This document shows, piece after piece, positions 17,248-26,300 of a stretch of 64,000 bases of DNA. The DNA comes from Arthrobacter sp. ISL-85 (GTDB lineage Bacteria > Actinomycetota > Actinomycetes > Actinomycetales > Micrococcaceae). The notes under the pieces are model-generated. The model made no database searches. It was not told where the DNA came from and saw nothing but the letters and a program-made list of their open reading frames with translations. The stretch's first letter is position 1, and each line of letters starts with the position of its first letter. A program made the position numbers and the translations under genes. The DNA lies in the NCBI RefSeq assembly GCF_018613675.1, contig NZ_JAGGPQ010000006.1, forward strand, positions 1-64,000. Direction: 5' to 3'.

Positions 17248-18153
17248 ATGGCAATCCTCGATCTCCACCGACTCCATGTGCTCCGCGAGGTGGGCCGTTC
17301 CGGCTCCCTGACCTCCGCTGCTGCCGCCCTTTCCTTCACCACCTCGGCGGTCTCGCAGCAGATAGCAAAACTCGAGCAGGAGATGGGCGTGGTCCTCATC
17401 GAGCGCCATCCCCGGGGCGTGGTCCTGACCGCAGCAGGGCACGCCCTGCTGCGCTACGCTGACGACATCGACAGGACCGTTGAAGCGGCCCGTGCCGAAA
17501 TGGGGGAGTTCGCGGGCCTTCGCCGGGGCCAACTGCGCCTTGGAACCTTCCCCACCGTCGGAGCTTCCTTGATGCCGGACGTGGTGCTTGAGTTCCGCGC
17601 GCGCCACCCGGAGGTGGCCGTGACGGTTGTCAGCGCCCGGCGGGACGGACTGCTGGAACGGTTGCGGCGGCGGGAAATTGAACTCACGCTGCTGTGGGAC
17701 TATCCCTGGCAGCAAATCGAGGACCCTGACTTGACCCTGATCAGGCTGATGAACGATCCAACGGTGCTGTTGGTACCGCGGGACCACGCGGTTGCGAAAC
17801 TGGCCTCGGTCCGCATCGGTTCATTGAGTGACCAGGAATGGGTTGTACGCGACGAGCACCCCGTGGCTGACGTCCTCAGCCGGGTATGCCGCGATGCGGG
17901 GTTCGAGCCGCGGATCGCCTTCGCAGCCAACGATTACCAGGAGACCCAGGGCATGGTGGCCGCCGGAATCGGGATCGCACTGGCACCCAGGCTGGCGCTG
18001 ACGGCTCTCCGCCCCGACGTCGTGGCCGTCCCGCTCGCCGGGTCCCCGAAGCGCCGCATCCTCCTTGCCCATCTGGCAAACCGTAGGCTCAGCCCCGCCG
18101 CGCAGCAGGCAACCAAGGTATTCCGGTCCATCGCCAAGGGCGCGGCTTCCTGA
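17248..18153 (+). CDS. LysR family transcriptional regulator
   Basis: A 301-residue LysR-type regulator. The N-terminal winged helix-turn-helix is clear (HVLREVGRSGSLTSAAAALSFTTSAVSQQIAKLEQEMGVVL..., about residues 10-50). The effector-binding domain follows from about residue 90 (RGQLRLGTFPTVGASLMP). It is transcribed away from the PrpF-family gene and lies upstream of the TcuA-like gene, so it probably responds to a tricarboxylate or dicarboxylate and controls one or both flanking units, as TcuR does in Salmonella. The ligand is inferred. Confidence 0.94.
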   Translation: MAILDLHRLHVLREVGRSGSLTSAAAALSFTTSAVSQQIAKLEQEMGVVLIERHPRGVVLTAAGHALLRYADDIDRTVEAARAEMGEFAGLRRGQLRLGTFPTVGASLMPDVVLEFRARHPEVAVTVVSARRDGLLERLRRREIELTLLWDYPWQQIEDPDLTLIRLMNDPTVLLVPRDHAVAKLASVRIGSLSDQEWVVRDEHPVADVLSRVCRDAGFEPRIAFAANDYQETQGMVAAGIGIALAPRLALTALRPDVVAVPLAGSPKRRILLAHLANRRLSPAAQQATKVFRSIAKGAAS

Positions 18154-18193
18154 CGAAGCGGTGTCGCGGGTGTTCCATGCGACGGCATACTTA

Positions 18194-18211
18194 TGTATAC
18201 AATCGTGTACA
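18194..18211. promoter_or_regulatory. Candidate GntR-type operator before the TcuA-like gene
   Basis: TGTATACAATCGTGTACA is an 18-base imperfect palindrome (TGTATACAA against TGTACACGA, 7 of 9 paired positions) about 25 bases before the TcuA-like start. TGTA...TACA dyads are typical of FadR/FCD-type GntR sites, and such a regulator is encoded just downstream of that gene. Autoregulation of the tcuA-gntR unit is inferred. Confidence 0.45.
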
Positions 18212-18235
18212 GCGATGGAGCTGAGGAGATTGATG

Positions 18236-19696
18236 ATGATCAAGAGCGATGTTTTGGTAGTGGGAGGCGGCAACGCCGGATTTGCGGCAGCACTTGCCGC
18301 AGCCGAGCGTGGACGCAAGGTGGTCCTGCTGGAAAAGGCCGGGGAAGCCGCATCGGGCGGCAACAGCTTCTACACCGCCGGTGCCACCCGCATCTCCCAT
18401 GGCGGGCTCCAGGAGCTCATCGAATTTGTGGAGCCCGACGAGCGGCACGCCGCCAGCGACGTCCCCGCCTACACTGCTGCCGAATACCTTGCCGATCTGT
18501 CCAAGGTCTCTGAAGGGCGCAACGACCCCGAACTGTCCGCGGTCCTGGTCAGCGAAAGCAACCCGACCTTGCGCTGGCTTCAGGGCTTGGGGCTCAAATA
18601 CCGCCTGATGTATGAGCGCCAGGCGTACCGGACCGAGGACGGCGAGTACCTGTTCTGGGGCGGACTGCACGTGGGCAATGTGGGTGGCGGCAAGGGGCTC
18701 ATGGCCGACCACCGGGCGGCCGCGGAGCGCATGGGCGTGGAGGTCATCTATGACTGCGCAGCCACCGGACTGATCCAGGAGGACGGCCGCGTGTGCGGGG
18801 TCCGGTACCGCACCTCATCCGGAGAAGGTGAGATCCGGGCCGAGTCGGTCATACTGGCTTCGGGAGGCTTTGAAGCCTCACCGGAACTGCGGCGCCAACA
18901 CCTGGGCGAGGGCTGGCAGAACGCGAAAGTCCGCGGCACGCCGGGCAACACGGGGGAGATGATCCTCGCTGCACTGGAGGCGGGGGCGGCCAGGGGCGGC
19001 GATTGGTCCACCTGCCACAGCGTGGCCTGGGACGCCTGGCACCCGGAAAACGAAAGCAATCTGGAGCTCACCAACCAGCTCACCCGCGGCGGGTACCCGC
19101 TGGGCATCGTGGTGAACAGCGAGGGCAAGCGGTTCGTGGACGAAGGTGCCGACTACCGCAACTACACCTACGCGAAGTACGGCCGGGACATCCTCGCCCA
19201 GCCGGGATCGGCCGCCTTCCAGATCTTTGACGCATCCTCCCGTCCCATGCTGCGGGCCGAGGAATATGACATGCCGGGGGTCTCGGTGGTCACGGCGCCG
19301 ACACTCGCCGAGCTGGCCCAGAAAGCCGGCATCAGCCCCGAGGGCCTGGAGGAGACGGTGCGGAGCTTCAATGCTTCGATCACTGATAGCGCGCCCTTTG
19401 ACCCCAACGTCAAGGACGGACGACGCGCCGATACCCAGCCGCCGAAGAGCAACTGGGCCCGCAGCATCGCCATTGGCCCGTTCTACGCTTTCCCGGTAAC
19501 CTGCGGCATCACCTTCACGTTCGGTGGCCTCAAGACAGACACCTGGGGCCGCGTGGTCACCGAAGATGCGGAGCCGCTTGAAGGGCTCTATGCCTGCGGT
19601 GAAGCGCTGGGTGGACTGTTCAGCGGAAACTACCCCGGCGGCTCCGGGCTTGCGGCAGGCGCAGTCTTCGGTCGCCGCGCCGGCTCCATCGCCTAG
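18236..19696 (+). CDS. tcuA: FAD-dependent tricarballylate dehydrogenase-like protein (TcuA family)
   Basis: A 486-residue flavoprotein of the fumarate-reductase/succinate-dehydrogenase superfamily, closest to TcuA. The FAD motif is DVLVVGGGNAGFAAALAAAERG at the N-terminus, followed by EKAGEAASGGNSFYTAGATRI, and the C-terminal FAD-family block is GLYACGEALGGLFSGNYPGGSGL. TcuA oxidises tricarballylate to cis-aconitate. GAGGAG precedes two adjacent ATGs (18233 and 18236); the second has better spacing. TcuB, the membrane iron-sulphur/haem partner that reoxidises FADH2 in Salmonella, is not visible in this window, so the electron acceptor is unknown. A GntR gene follows 41 bases later. Confidence 0.85.
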   Translation: MIKSDVLVVGGGNAGFAAALAAAERGRKVVLLEKAGEAASGGNSFYTAGATRISHGGLQELIEFVEPDERHAASDVPAYTAAEYLADLSKVSEGRNDPELSAVLVSESNPTLRWLQGLGLKYRLMYERQAYRTEDGEYLFWGGLHVGNVGGGKGLMADHRAAAERMGVEVIYDCAATGLIQEDGRVCGVRYRTSSGEGEIRAESVILASGGFEASPELRRQHLGEGWQNAKVRGTPGNTGEMILAALEAGAARGGDWSTCHSVAWDAWHPENESNLELTNQLTRGGYPLGIVVNSEGKRFVDEGADYRNYTYAKYGRDILAQPGSAAFQIFDASSRPMLRAEEYDMPGVSVVTAPTLAELAQKAGISPEGLEETVRSFNASITDSAPFDPNVKDGRRADTQPPKSNWARSIAIGPFYAFPVTCGITFTFGGLKTDTWGRVVTEDAEPLEGLYACGEALGGLFSGNYPGGSGLAAGAVFGRRAGSIA

Positions 19697-19737
19697 GCAA
19701 CACAGCAGCCCCCACCAGCAACGGAAAAGAGGAAAAA

Positions 19738-20373
19738 GTGGCCAGTCCCATCCACCAGCGGCTCCGCGACGATGTTCTCGCGAGTGTCTTTGCGCCTGAC
19801 GAGCCGCTCACGGAGGCCAAGCTCACCGAGCGGTACGGGGCATCCCGGACCCCGGTGCGGGAGGCGCTGCAGCGGCTGGAACAGGACGGGCTGGTGGAAC
19901 GGCGCGGCAAGGCGGTGGTGGTCCGCACGCATTCCGCCGAGGAGATCATTGACATCTATGAGTCGAGGATCATCCTGGAGCAGGCCGCCGCTGCCAAGGC
20001 CGCCGTCAAGGCAACCGCTCTGGACCGACAGCTGCTCATGGGGCTGCTGACGCAGATGCAGCAGCTGGATCCCAGTGACGGCCGGGCGCTCGCGGAAACC
20101 AACCGCGCCTTCCACGCCCAGCTGTGGCACGCCACGCACAGCCCGTCGCTGATCGGACTGCTGGAACGCCTTGACCAGCAGGTGCGCCGGTATACGCTCA
20201 CCACCCTGACCTACCCGGGAAGGTGGCCGGTGGTGCTGGCGGACTACGCCGACCTGCTGGCCGCCATCGGGGACGGCGACTCCGAGCGCGCGGGGGAGAT
20301 CGCCGCCCGCCACATGTCGGACGCTTTGGCCATAAGGCTGAAGATGTACGCCGAAGATCCCAGGACGCTCTAG
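19738..20373 (+). CDS. GntR family regulator with FCD domain
   Basis: A 211-residue regulator. The N-terminal GntR winged helix is seen in PLTEAKLTERYGASRTPVREALQRLEQDGLVERRG (about residues 22-56). An all-helical FCD ligand domain follows, with the metal-binding residues expected at IYESRIILE, NRAFHAQLW and ARHMSDAL. The start is GTG at 19738, preceded by GGAAAAGAGGAAAAA. It follows the TcuA-like gene and probably regulates that unit through the nearby TGTA-N10-TACA site. FCD regulators usually bind organic acids, in keeping with the neighbourhood. Confidence 0.92.
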   Translation: MASPIHQRLRDDVLASVFAPDEPLTEAKLTERYGASRTPVREALQRLEQDGLVERRGKAVVVRTHSAEEIIDIYESRIILEQAAAAKAAVKATALDRQLLMGLLTQMQQLDPSDGRALAETNRAFHAQLWHATHSPSLIGLLERLDQQVRRYTLTTLTYPGRWPVVLADYADLLAAIGDGDSERAGEIAARHMSDALAIRLKMYAEDPRTL

Positions 20374-20559
20374 GCCGCACCGACGGCTCGAATGCGTTCC
20401 TTTCAAGCCCGCCGGCAGATGTCCCTGCGTATTCCATCGCAACAGGTACCCCGAAAGTCGGGTGCAGGGGCATCAGCCGGTGCAAAGAGGCGGGGCAGGT
20501 TCCAACGGGCCTGCCCCGTCTCGCCCTTCCGGCGCCTTATGCGCCGGGCCGTTTTAGCT

Positions 20560-20606
20560 GGAACGGATGACGACGGCGGCGTGGTGAGTGCCGCCGCCGA
20601 CCTTCC
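20560..20606. repeat. Dispersed palindromic intergenic repeat, copy B
   Basis: GGAACGGATGACGACGGCGG pairs with CCGCCGCCGACCTTCC across a short loop, and CGCGGGGG follows. It lies between the convergent GntR and ROK genes. It shares the GCTGGAA-GACGACGGCGG core with copies at 12876, 40834 and 43955 but lacks the second downstream hairpin. A terminator or REP-like role is possible. Confidence 0.75.
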
Positions 20607-20632
20607 GCGGGGGTTGTCGAGTCCATCCCGTG

Positions 20633-21859
20633 TCATTCCAGCAGCAAGCCCCCGGAACGGGGTGCCAGGACGTGGTCAAGGACGATGCACGCGGCTCCCA
20701 CCGCCGTGATGTCCTCGCCAAGAGCCGATCCCAGCAGCTCGACTTCGTGAATCATCCCCATGGCCAGGCGGTTGGCAAGGGCTGCGTGGAGGACTTCAAG
20801 GTAACGGGTCCCGACGGGGGGCCAGGACGGTCCACCGAAGACAATGCCATCGACGTCGAGCAGGTTTGCAACGTCCTCGACGGCGCGGGCAAGCCGGCCT
20901 GCCGCTTCTCCAAGGAGGCACGATGCACTTTCGTTTCCAGCATCCGCCAAAGCCGCCAGCTTGTGGAAGTGATCGGTGATTTGGCGCAGATCCGAATTGT
21001 CGACAGGACCAGGCAGGATTCCCTTGCTGACGCCGTCATTGACCAGCTCGACGGGCATGATCGATATGCCCAAGCAGCCTTTGCGTCCGCAGCCGCACAG
21101 CCGGCCTCCCTCGCCCGTGGAAAAATGTCCGATCTCACCCACGTTGTTCGAGGATCCACGCACGACTTCGCCATTCATCACCACGGCTGCGCCGACGCCG
21201 CTGCCGAGGTAGACAAAGGCAAAATTCTGGTCTGACCTCTTGTCCCGCACCCACAACTCGGCGTGTGCTGCGGCGGCCGAATCCTTGTCGAGGAAGACGG
21301 GAAATCCCGTGGCTTTCCCGAGCGATTCCCGCAATTCCACGCGTTCCCACCCCGTAAGCATCGGCGGCCCAACCACGGCGCCCTGATCGAATTCAATGGG
21401 TCCGGGTGCGGCTATGCCAACTCCCAGGACGCGCGTCCTGGGTATATCCGTTTCGCTGATCAGATCTTCCACGGCAGCCGCAATTCGTGCCACTGTTTCT
21501 TCCGGTCCGGCAACGGCCACGACGGGGAGGTGTTTGCGGTGCACAACCGTACCTGCCAGGTCCAGCAGCACGAAGGTGAGCATGGAGGGATCCAGGTGGG
21601 CTCCCACGGCGTATTTGCTTTTGGGATCGATGGTCAGCGTGGTTCGAGGCTTGCCCTGGGGCACGTGAACTTTTCCGCTCTCACGGATCAATCCCAGGTC
21701 CAGCAGCCGCCGTGCAATGTTGGACACCGTCTGCGTGGACAACCCCGTTGCGCCGATCAGTTCCACCCTGCTCATCCCGGATTCCGAGCGGCGGACGAGG
21801 TCCAGTACAACAGCCTGATTGAAGGCGCTCACACGCTCCAGATTCGATCCGCGCGGCAT
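20633..21859 (-). CDS. ROK family transcriptional regulator
   Basis: A 408-residue NagC/XylR-type protein. The N-terminal helix-turn-helix is MSRVELIGATGLSTQTVSNIARRLLDLGL (about residues 29-57). The sugar-kinase-like ROK domain follows. It has VGIAAPGPIEF and LDKDSAAAAHAELW, then GSGVGAAVVMNGEVVRG, and a zinc motif GEIGHFSTGEGGRLCGCGRKGCLGI whose three cysteines are intact. AGGGAG precedes the ATG. It is divergent from a sugar ABC importer and probably represses it through the palindrome at 21869-21891. A near-identical palindrome stands before the alpha-mannosidase operon, so both transcripts are likely targets. Confidence 0.95.
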   Translation of the reverse strand: MPRGSNLERVSAFNQAVVLDLVRRSESGMSRVELIGATGLSTQTVSNIARRLLDLGLIRESGKVHVPQGKPRTTLTIDPKSKYAVGAHLDPSMLTFVLLDLAGTVVHRKHLPVVAVAGPEETVARIAAAVEDLISETDIPRTRVLGVGIAAPGPIEFDQGAVVGPPMLTGWERVELRESLGKATGFPVFLDKDSAAAAHAELWVRDKRSDQNFAFVYLGSGVGAAVVMNGEVVRGSSNNVGEIGHFSTGEGGRLCGCGRKGCLGISIMPVELVNDGVSKGILPGPVDNSDLRQITDHFHKLAALADAGNESASCLLGEAAGRLARAVEDVANLLDVDGIVFGGPSWPPVGTRYLEVLHAALANRLAMGMIHEVELLGSALGEDITAVGAACIVLDHVLAPRSGGLLLE

Positions 21860-21868
21860 CCAGACTCC

Positions 21869-21891
21869 CTAACTCAATTTATTTGACTAAG
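21869..21891. promoter_or_regulatory. ROK operator, site 1 (importer promoter)
   Basis: CTAACTCAATTTATTTGACTAAG is an AT-rich imperfect palindrome just upstream of the ROK start and on the promoter side of the sugar importer. It matches 20 of 23 bases of the element at 32487-32509. TTAGTCAA/TTGA-TAA half-sites of this kind are typical of ROK/NagC-type repressors. Confidence 0.7.
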
Positions 21892-22000
21892 CCCAATCCT
21901 AGACTATAGTGGCCTGTATCACAGGCTGTCTGTTAGTTCGGACACTCCAACAAGTAGCTTCGCAGAGGCGGAGCTCTGTCTCCCAAAGGGATCCCCTGAT

Positions 22001-23413
22001 ATGACTAGGACGAGATTTTTTGCGGCTGCAGCAGGTCTGCTCGCGGGCACTGTTGCCCTGAGTGCCTGCGGCAGTTCAGCTGCACCATCCCAGGCAACTG
22101 ACCAGAATGCGGACGCCAAGGAAGTGACGTTGACCATCACTGCCAACGCTGTCTCGGGCGGGAAAAACGCCGCCGGCGCTGACTGGATCACCAACTACGT
22201 CATCCCCAAGTTTGAGGAGGCGGAAAAGGCGAAGGGCGTCACAGCCAAGGTCAATTTCCAGCCAAACGGCGTGGACGACCAGGCCTACAAGACCAAAATC
22301 TCCCTCGACCTTTCCACGGGCCAAGGCGCCGACGTCACCTCCATCGACGGCATCTGGCTCGGCGAGTTCGCAGACGCCGGGTACATCAGCCCCCTTGAGG
22401 ACATTGTCGGTAAGGACAAGGTCCAGGCATGGGACGGCTGGAAGCAGATCAAGCCGGCCGTTCAGCAACTCACCACCTATGAGGGCAAGCAGTACGGTGT
22501 TCCGGACGGGACAGACGGCCGCGTCATCTACTTCAACAAGGCCCTGTTCGCCCAGGCAGGCCTGCCGGCTGACTGGCAACCCAAGAGCTGGGACGACATC
22601 CTCGATGCCGCGCGCAAGCTCAAGAAACTTCCTGACGTGACTCCCCTGCAGATCAATGCCGGCAAGGCAATGGGAGAGGCGGCAACGATGCAGGGGTTCC
22701 TGCCGTTGCTGCAAGGTACCGGCCAGCCGATCAACAAGGACGGCAAGTGGCAGGGCAACAGCCAGGGCGTCCAGGACGTGCTGAACTTCTACTCAAAGGT
22801 CTACGGTTCGGAGCAGTTGGGCGACCCTCTGCTCCAGCAGGACGCCAAGGGCCGCGACAAGTCCTTCCAGGAATTCTCGCAAAACAAGTTGGGCATCCTG
22901 ATCGAAAGTGACTACCTCTGGCGCTCCGTGATCAACCCTGTGAAGGGCGTGTCCCCCATGGCGAACCGGGACAGCGCAGTGGGATGGGCAAAGATTCCCG
23001 CCCAATCGTCCGGCAAGGGCCCCAACGGCGCTGACTTTGTCAGCATGTCCGGCGGTTCCGGCGAGGTTATCAACCCCAAGACGAAGTACCCGCAGCAGGC
23101 GTGGGAACTGCTCCAGTTCATGTCGTCGGCAGACGCGATCAAGGCGCGCATTGGGTCAACTCCCCAGATCTCAGCCCGGGACGACGTCAACGGAGAAATC
23201 CTCAAAGCCGACCCGTTGCTGAACTTCATCTCCACCGAAGTCCTGCCCGTTACGGCATACCGTCCCGGACTTGCGGACTACACGCAGGTCTCCGCTGCAC
23301 TGCAGGACGCCAGCGGAATGGTGGCCTCGGGCAAGTCGGCAGCAGATGCAGGCAACGCGTATCAAAAGGCATTGGAAGGAATCGTCGGTGGTAACGACAA
23401 AACCTTCAAGTGA
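22001..23413 (+). CDS. Sugar ABC transporter substrate-binding lipoprotein
   Basis: A 470-residue SBP family 1 (CUT1) protein. The signal peptide has a lipobox LSAC at about residue 26 (TVALSACGSS). The mature part shows TLTITANAVSGGKN, GQGADVTSIDGIWLGEFADAGYISPLED and YGVPDGTDGRVIYFNKALFAQAGLP. It also has the hinge region SGGSGEVINPKTKYPQQAWELLQFM, typical of oligosaccharide or glycoside binders. It heads an operon with two permeases, an ATPase and a PHP enzyme. The expected ligand is a mannoside or related glycoside because an alpha-mannosidase belongs to the same regulon; this is not directly shown. Confidence 0.93.
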   Translation: MTRTRFFAAAAGLLAGTVALSACGSSAAPSQATDQNADAKEVTLTITANAVSGGKNAAGADWITNYVIPKFEEAEKAKGVTAKVNFQPNGVDDQAYKTKISLDLSTGQGADVTSIDGIWLGEFADAGYISPLEDIVGKDKVQAWDGWKQIKPAVQQLTTYEGKQYGVPDGTDGRVIYFNKALFAQAGLPADWQPKSWDDILDAARKLKKLPDVTPLQINAGKAMGEAATMQGFLPLLQGTGQPINKDGKWQGNSQGVQDVLNFYSKVYGSEQLGDPLLQQDAKGRDKSFQEFSQNKLGILIESDYLWRSVINPVKGVSPMANRDSAVGWAKIPAQSSGKGPNGADFVSMSGGSGEVINPKTKYPQQAWELLQFMSSADAIKARIGSTPQISARDDVNGEILKADPLLNFISTEVLPVTAYRPGLADYTQVSAALQDASGMVASGKSAADAGNAYQKALEGIVGGNDKTFK

Positions 23414-23432
23414 CCCAAAAGTGGAGGCACCG

Positions 23433-24353
23433 GTGACCGCTCCAGCAGCGGGCACCGGGCCCTCCCGGGCAGTCGCAGACGACGGTGACGTTGCCGGCCT
23501 GGGCAAGGCCCGGGCCATGGCCTTCCTGGCACCGGCCCTGCTCCTGATCTCCCTGTTCCTCGTCTTCCCCGCACTGTGGACGCTCTACCTGGGTCTGACG
23601 AATTACCGCCTCAGTGGCTCAGCGGCGAAGAACCCGCAGTTCGTCGGCATAGACAACTACATCAATGCGCTCTCAGACGACAGGTTCTTCAACTCCCTGG
23701 GGCTGACGCTGATCTTCGTGTTCGGGTCTGCCGTCATTGGACAGTCCGCACTGGGGTTCGCCATCGCCTGGACCATGACCCGGGTCAGGAAATCGGTACG
23801 GGCCGTCGTCGAATTCTTCGTGCTGCTGGCCTGGATCATTCCCAGTTCGGTCACCACCTTCCTGTGGTACGCGCTGCTGGACCGGAGCGATGGAACGCTG
23901 AACGCGATGCTCTCCACGGGCAACACTGCGTGGCTGCTTGATTACCCGCTGCAGAGCATCATCGTTTTCAACACCTGGGTGGGCACAGCGTTCTCGATGC
24001 TCCTGTTCAGTTCCGCCCTGGCTTCCGTCCCGCCGTCCCAGCTCGAGAGCGCGCGCATGGTCGGCGCCGGCGCATGGGCACAGTTCCGCGACGTGGTGTT
24101 CCCGCACATTCGTGGACACGTCCTGACCAACACGCTGCTCATCACGCTCTGGACTTTCAACACCTTCACCCCCTACCTGCTCACGGCGGGCGGACCCGAT
24201 GACCGCTCCAACATCCTGCCGATCTTCATTTACCGGCTGGCCTTGAACGACGGAGCACTCGGGCAGGGCTCGGCGATCTCCCTGATCATGATCATCATCA
24301 ACCTGGTCATCGCCACCGTTTACCTGCGTCTTCTGAAGGAGAGGAAATCATGA
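23433..24353 (+). CDS. Sugar ABC transporter permease (MalF/UgpA type)
   Basis: A 306-residue inner-membrane permease with six predicted spans. The EAA loop is SQLESARMVGAGAWAQFRDVVFP at about residues 195-217. The GTG at 23433 is preferred: GGAGG lies 5 bases before it. Another GTG at 23388 has AAGGA upstream but overlaps the binding-protein gene. Longer versions enter non-coding sequence. The family signature LTAGGPDDRSNILPIFIYRLAL is typical of CUT1 importers. Its stop overlaps the next gene's ATG (ATGA). Confidence 0.92.
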   Translation: MTAPAAGTGPSRAVADDGDVAGLGKARAMAFLAPALLLISLFLVFPALWTLYLGLTNYRLSGSAAKNPQFVGIDNYINALSDDRFFNSLGLTLIFVFGSAVIGQSALGFAIAWTMTRVRKSVRAVVEFFVLLAWIIPSSVTTFLWYALLDRSDGTLNAMLSTGNTAWLLDYPLQSIIVFNTWVGTAFSMLLFSSALASVPPSQLESARMVGAGAWAQFRDVVFPHIRGHVLTNTLLITLWTFNTFTPYLLTAGGPDDRSNILPIFIYRLALNDGALGQGSAISLIMIIINLVIATVYLRLLKERKS

Positions 24354-25219
24354 CCGCCGTGACTGGCTCCAAGCGAACCGCTCAGGGCGAGAGCCGGCAG
24401 ATGCTGGGGCACTTCCTCGGGCTGATGGGCAAGAGCGTCTTCACCGCCTTGGTCCTGGCGTTCTTCGTCATACCCGTACTGTGGCTTGTCTTCGCACCGT
24501 TTGACGCCCATCCCGGGCTGAACGTGAAGCTGCCGGAGTTCACCTTCAACAACTTCAAGATCCTGTTCGAGAACCCGACCGCAATCGCTTCGCTTGGCAA
24601 CTCCCTGATCCTGGCCCTCGGCTCGATGGTGGTTGTGCTGGTCCTCGGGTCACTGGCTTCCTACTCGTTGTCGCGGGTCAAAATACCCGGCCGCGACCTG
24701 CTGCTCTACACCCTGCTGCTGCTCTCGTCCATCATCACGGGCACAGCGGCCATGGTGCCCACCTTCCTGTTGATGGTGAAACTGGGGCTCATCGACTCCC
24801 AGTTCGGCGTCATCCTTGTGCTCAGCGGCGGCATCCTCCCAACAGTGATCTTCATCCTTAAGGACTTCATGGACTCAACCCCCAAGTCCTACGAGGAATC
24901 GGCCCGCCTTTACGGTGCCAAGCCCTTGCGGATCCTGTGGGACGTCGTCATTCCGCTGGCCCGGCCCGGCCTCGCCACCATCGCCGTGTGGGCTGTTGTC
25001 CAGGTTTGGGGCAACTTCCTGGTTCCGTACATCCTGCTGCGGTCGCCGTCCAAGTCGCCCGCGTCCGTGGTGATGTACACCTTTTACACGGAAGGCGGCC
25101 AGCCCAACCTCGCACTGATTTCCGCCTTCTCACTGCTCTTCTCAATCCCCGTCGTCGCAATGTACTTCGTCGTCAACCGGCGTTACGGGTTCCGCTTCCA
25201 TGGAGGTATCAAAAGCTAA
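24350..25219 (+). CDS. Sugar ABC transporter permease (MalG/UgpE type)
   Basis: A 289-residue partner permease. Predicted spans begin at LVLAFFVIPVLWLVFAPF. The EAA loop is YEESARLYGAKPLRILWDVVIPLARPGL at about residues 180-207. Start ATG 24350 overlaps the preceding stop. Its TAA overlaps the ATPase ATG (TAATG), which suggests tightly coupled translation of the whole importer. The C-terminus NRRYGFRFHGGIKS is typical of the MalG/UgpE group. Confidence 0.94.
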   Translation: MTAVTGSKRTAQGESRQMLGHFLGLMGKSVFTALVLAFFVIPVLWLVFAPFDAHPGLNVKLPEFTFNNFKILFENPTAIASLGNSLILALGSMVVVLVLGSLASYSLSRVKIPGRDLLLYTLLLLSSIITGTAAMVPTFLLMVKLGLIDSQFGVILVLSGGILPTVIFILKDFMDSTPKSYEESARLYGAKPLRILWDVVIPLARPGLATIAVWAVVQVWGNFLVPYILLRSPSKSPASVVMYTFYTEGGQPNLALISAFSLLFSIPVVAMYFVVNRRYGFRFHGGIKS

Positions 25220-26298
25220 TGGCCAGCATCACCACCCGCTCCCTGATCAAGGAGTATCCCGGCGGAGTCCGCGGCGTGGACGAAATGGACGTCACGATCC
25301 ACGACGGCGAGTTCTTCGCCCTGCTGGGCCCCTCCGGCTGCGGCAAGACCACCTTGCTTCGCACCATCGCAGGCCTGGAAAAATCCACTTCCGGCAGCAT
25401 CAAGATCGGTGACCGGGAAGTGACCAACATGGAACCGGGACAGCGCCGCGTGGCCATGGTGTTCCAGGACTACGCGTTGTTTCCGCACATGTCCATCGCC
25501 GATAACATCGCCTACCCGCTGAAGATCCAGAAGGTCGCCAAGACCGAACGCCATTCCAGGGCCGAAGAAGTAGGTGACAAACTGTCCCTTCAGGGTTTGC
25601 TGGAGCGCCGGCCCGGTCAGCTTTCGGGCGGCCAGCAGCAACGCGTCGCCCTGGCCCGGGCGGTGACCAGCCGCCCCGACGTCTTCCTGTTTGACGAACC
25701 CCTGTCCAACCTGGACGCCCGGCTCCGGCTCGAGGCCCGGACGTTCCTGAAAAAGCTCCAGCTGGACCTCGGCGTCACCACTGTCTTCGTCACCCACGAC
25801 CAGGCCGAAGCACTCGCCCTGGCCGACCGGATCGCGATCATGCGATCGGGCAAGATGCAGCAGCTGGGAACGCCGCGGGAAGTGTTCCAGCGCCCGGCCA
25901 ACACCTTCGTCGCCTCGTTCGTTGGCTCAACCTCCATGAACCTGCTCAAGGGCATCGTTAGTGACCACACCGTGATGATCGGCCGCCAGCGCGTGCCGTT
26001 GCCCACGGATGCCGTGGGCAGGGTGGGCGATGGCCAGGAAGTCACGTGGGGAGCCCGGCCGGAATACCTGGGCGTCTCCTTAGGCGCGGCCCCCGGCAGC
26101 CTCGAAGGAACTGTCACCGTGTCCGAGAACCTGGGCGCTTCCGCCTTGATAACGGTGGAACTGGCGGAGAGCGGGGAACCGGTCCAGGTTGTGGTCAGTG
26201 AGGACCATGAGCCTCGAATCGGAACACGCCTATGGGTCACGTTTGAGCCCCGGCGGACGCTGTTGTTCGATGCTGAAGGTCTGCGGATCGGAGACTGA
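25219..26298 (+). CDS. Sugar ABC transporter ATP-binding protein (UgpC/MsmK-like)
   Basis: A 359-residue ABC ATPase with the extra C-terminal OB-type (TOBE) regulatory domain of CUT1 importers. Walker A is GPSGCGKTT at about residues 37-45, the Q-loop is VFQDYALFPHM, the signature is LSGGQQQR, Walker B is VFLFDEPLSNLD and the switch is VFVTHDQAEA. It has its own ATPase gene, unlike many actinobacterial operons that share MsiK, so the cluster is self-contained. A PHP-enzyme gene begins 2 bases after its stop. Confidence 0.95.
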   Translation: MASITTRSLIKEYPGGVRGVDEMDVTIHDGEFFALLGPSGCGKTTLLRTIAGLEKSTSGSIKIGDREVTNMEPGQRRVAMVFQDYALFPHMSIADNIAYPLKIQKVAKTERHSRAEEVGDKLSLQGLLERRPGQLSGGQQQRVALARAVTSRPDVFLFDEPLSNLDARLRLEARTFLKKLQLDLGVTTVFVTHDQAEALALADRIAIMRSGKMQQLGTPREVFQRPANTFVASFVGSTSMNLLKGIVSDHTVMIGRQRVPLPTDAVGRVGDGQEVTWGARPEYLGVSLGAAPGSLEGTVTVSENLGASALITVELAESGEPVQVVVSEDHEPRIGTRLWVTFEPRRTLLFDAEGLRIGD

Positions 26299-26300
26299 CG

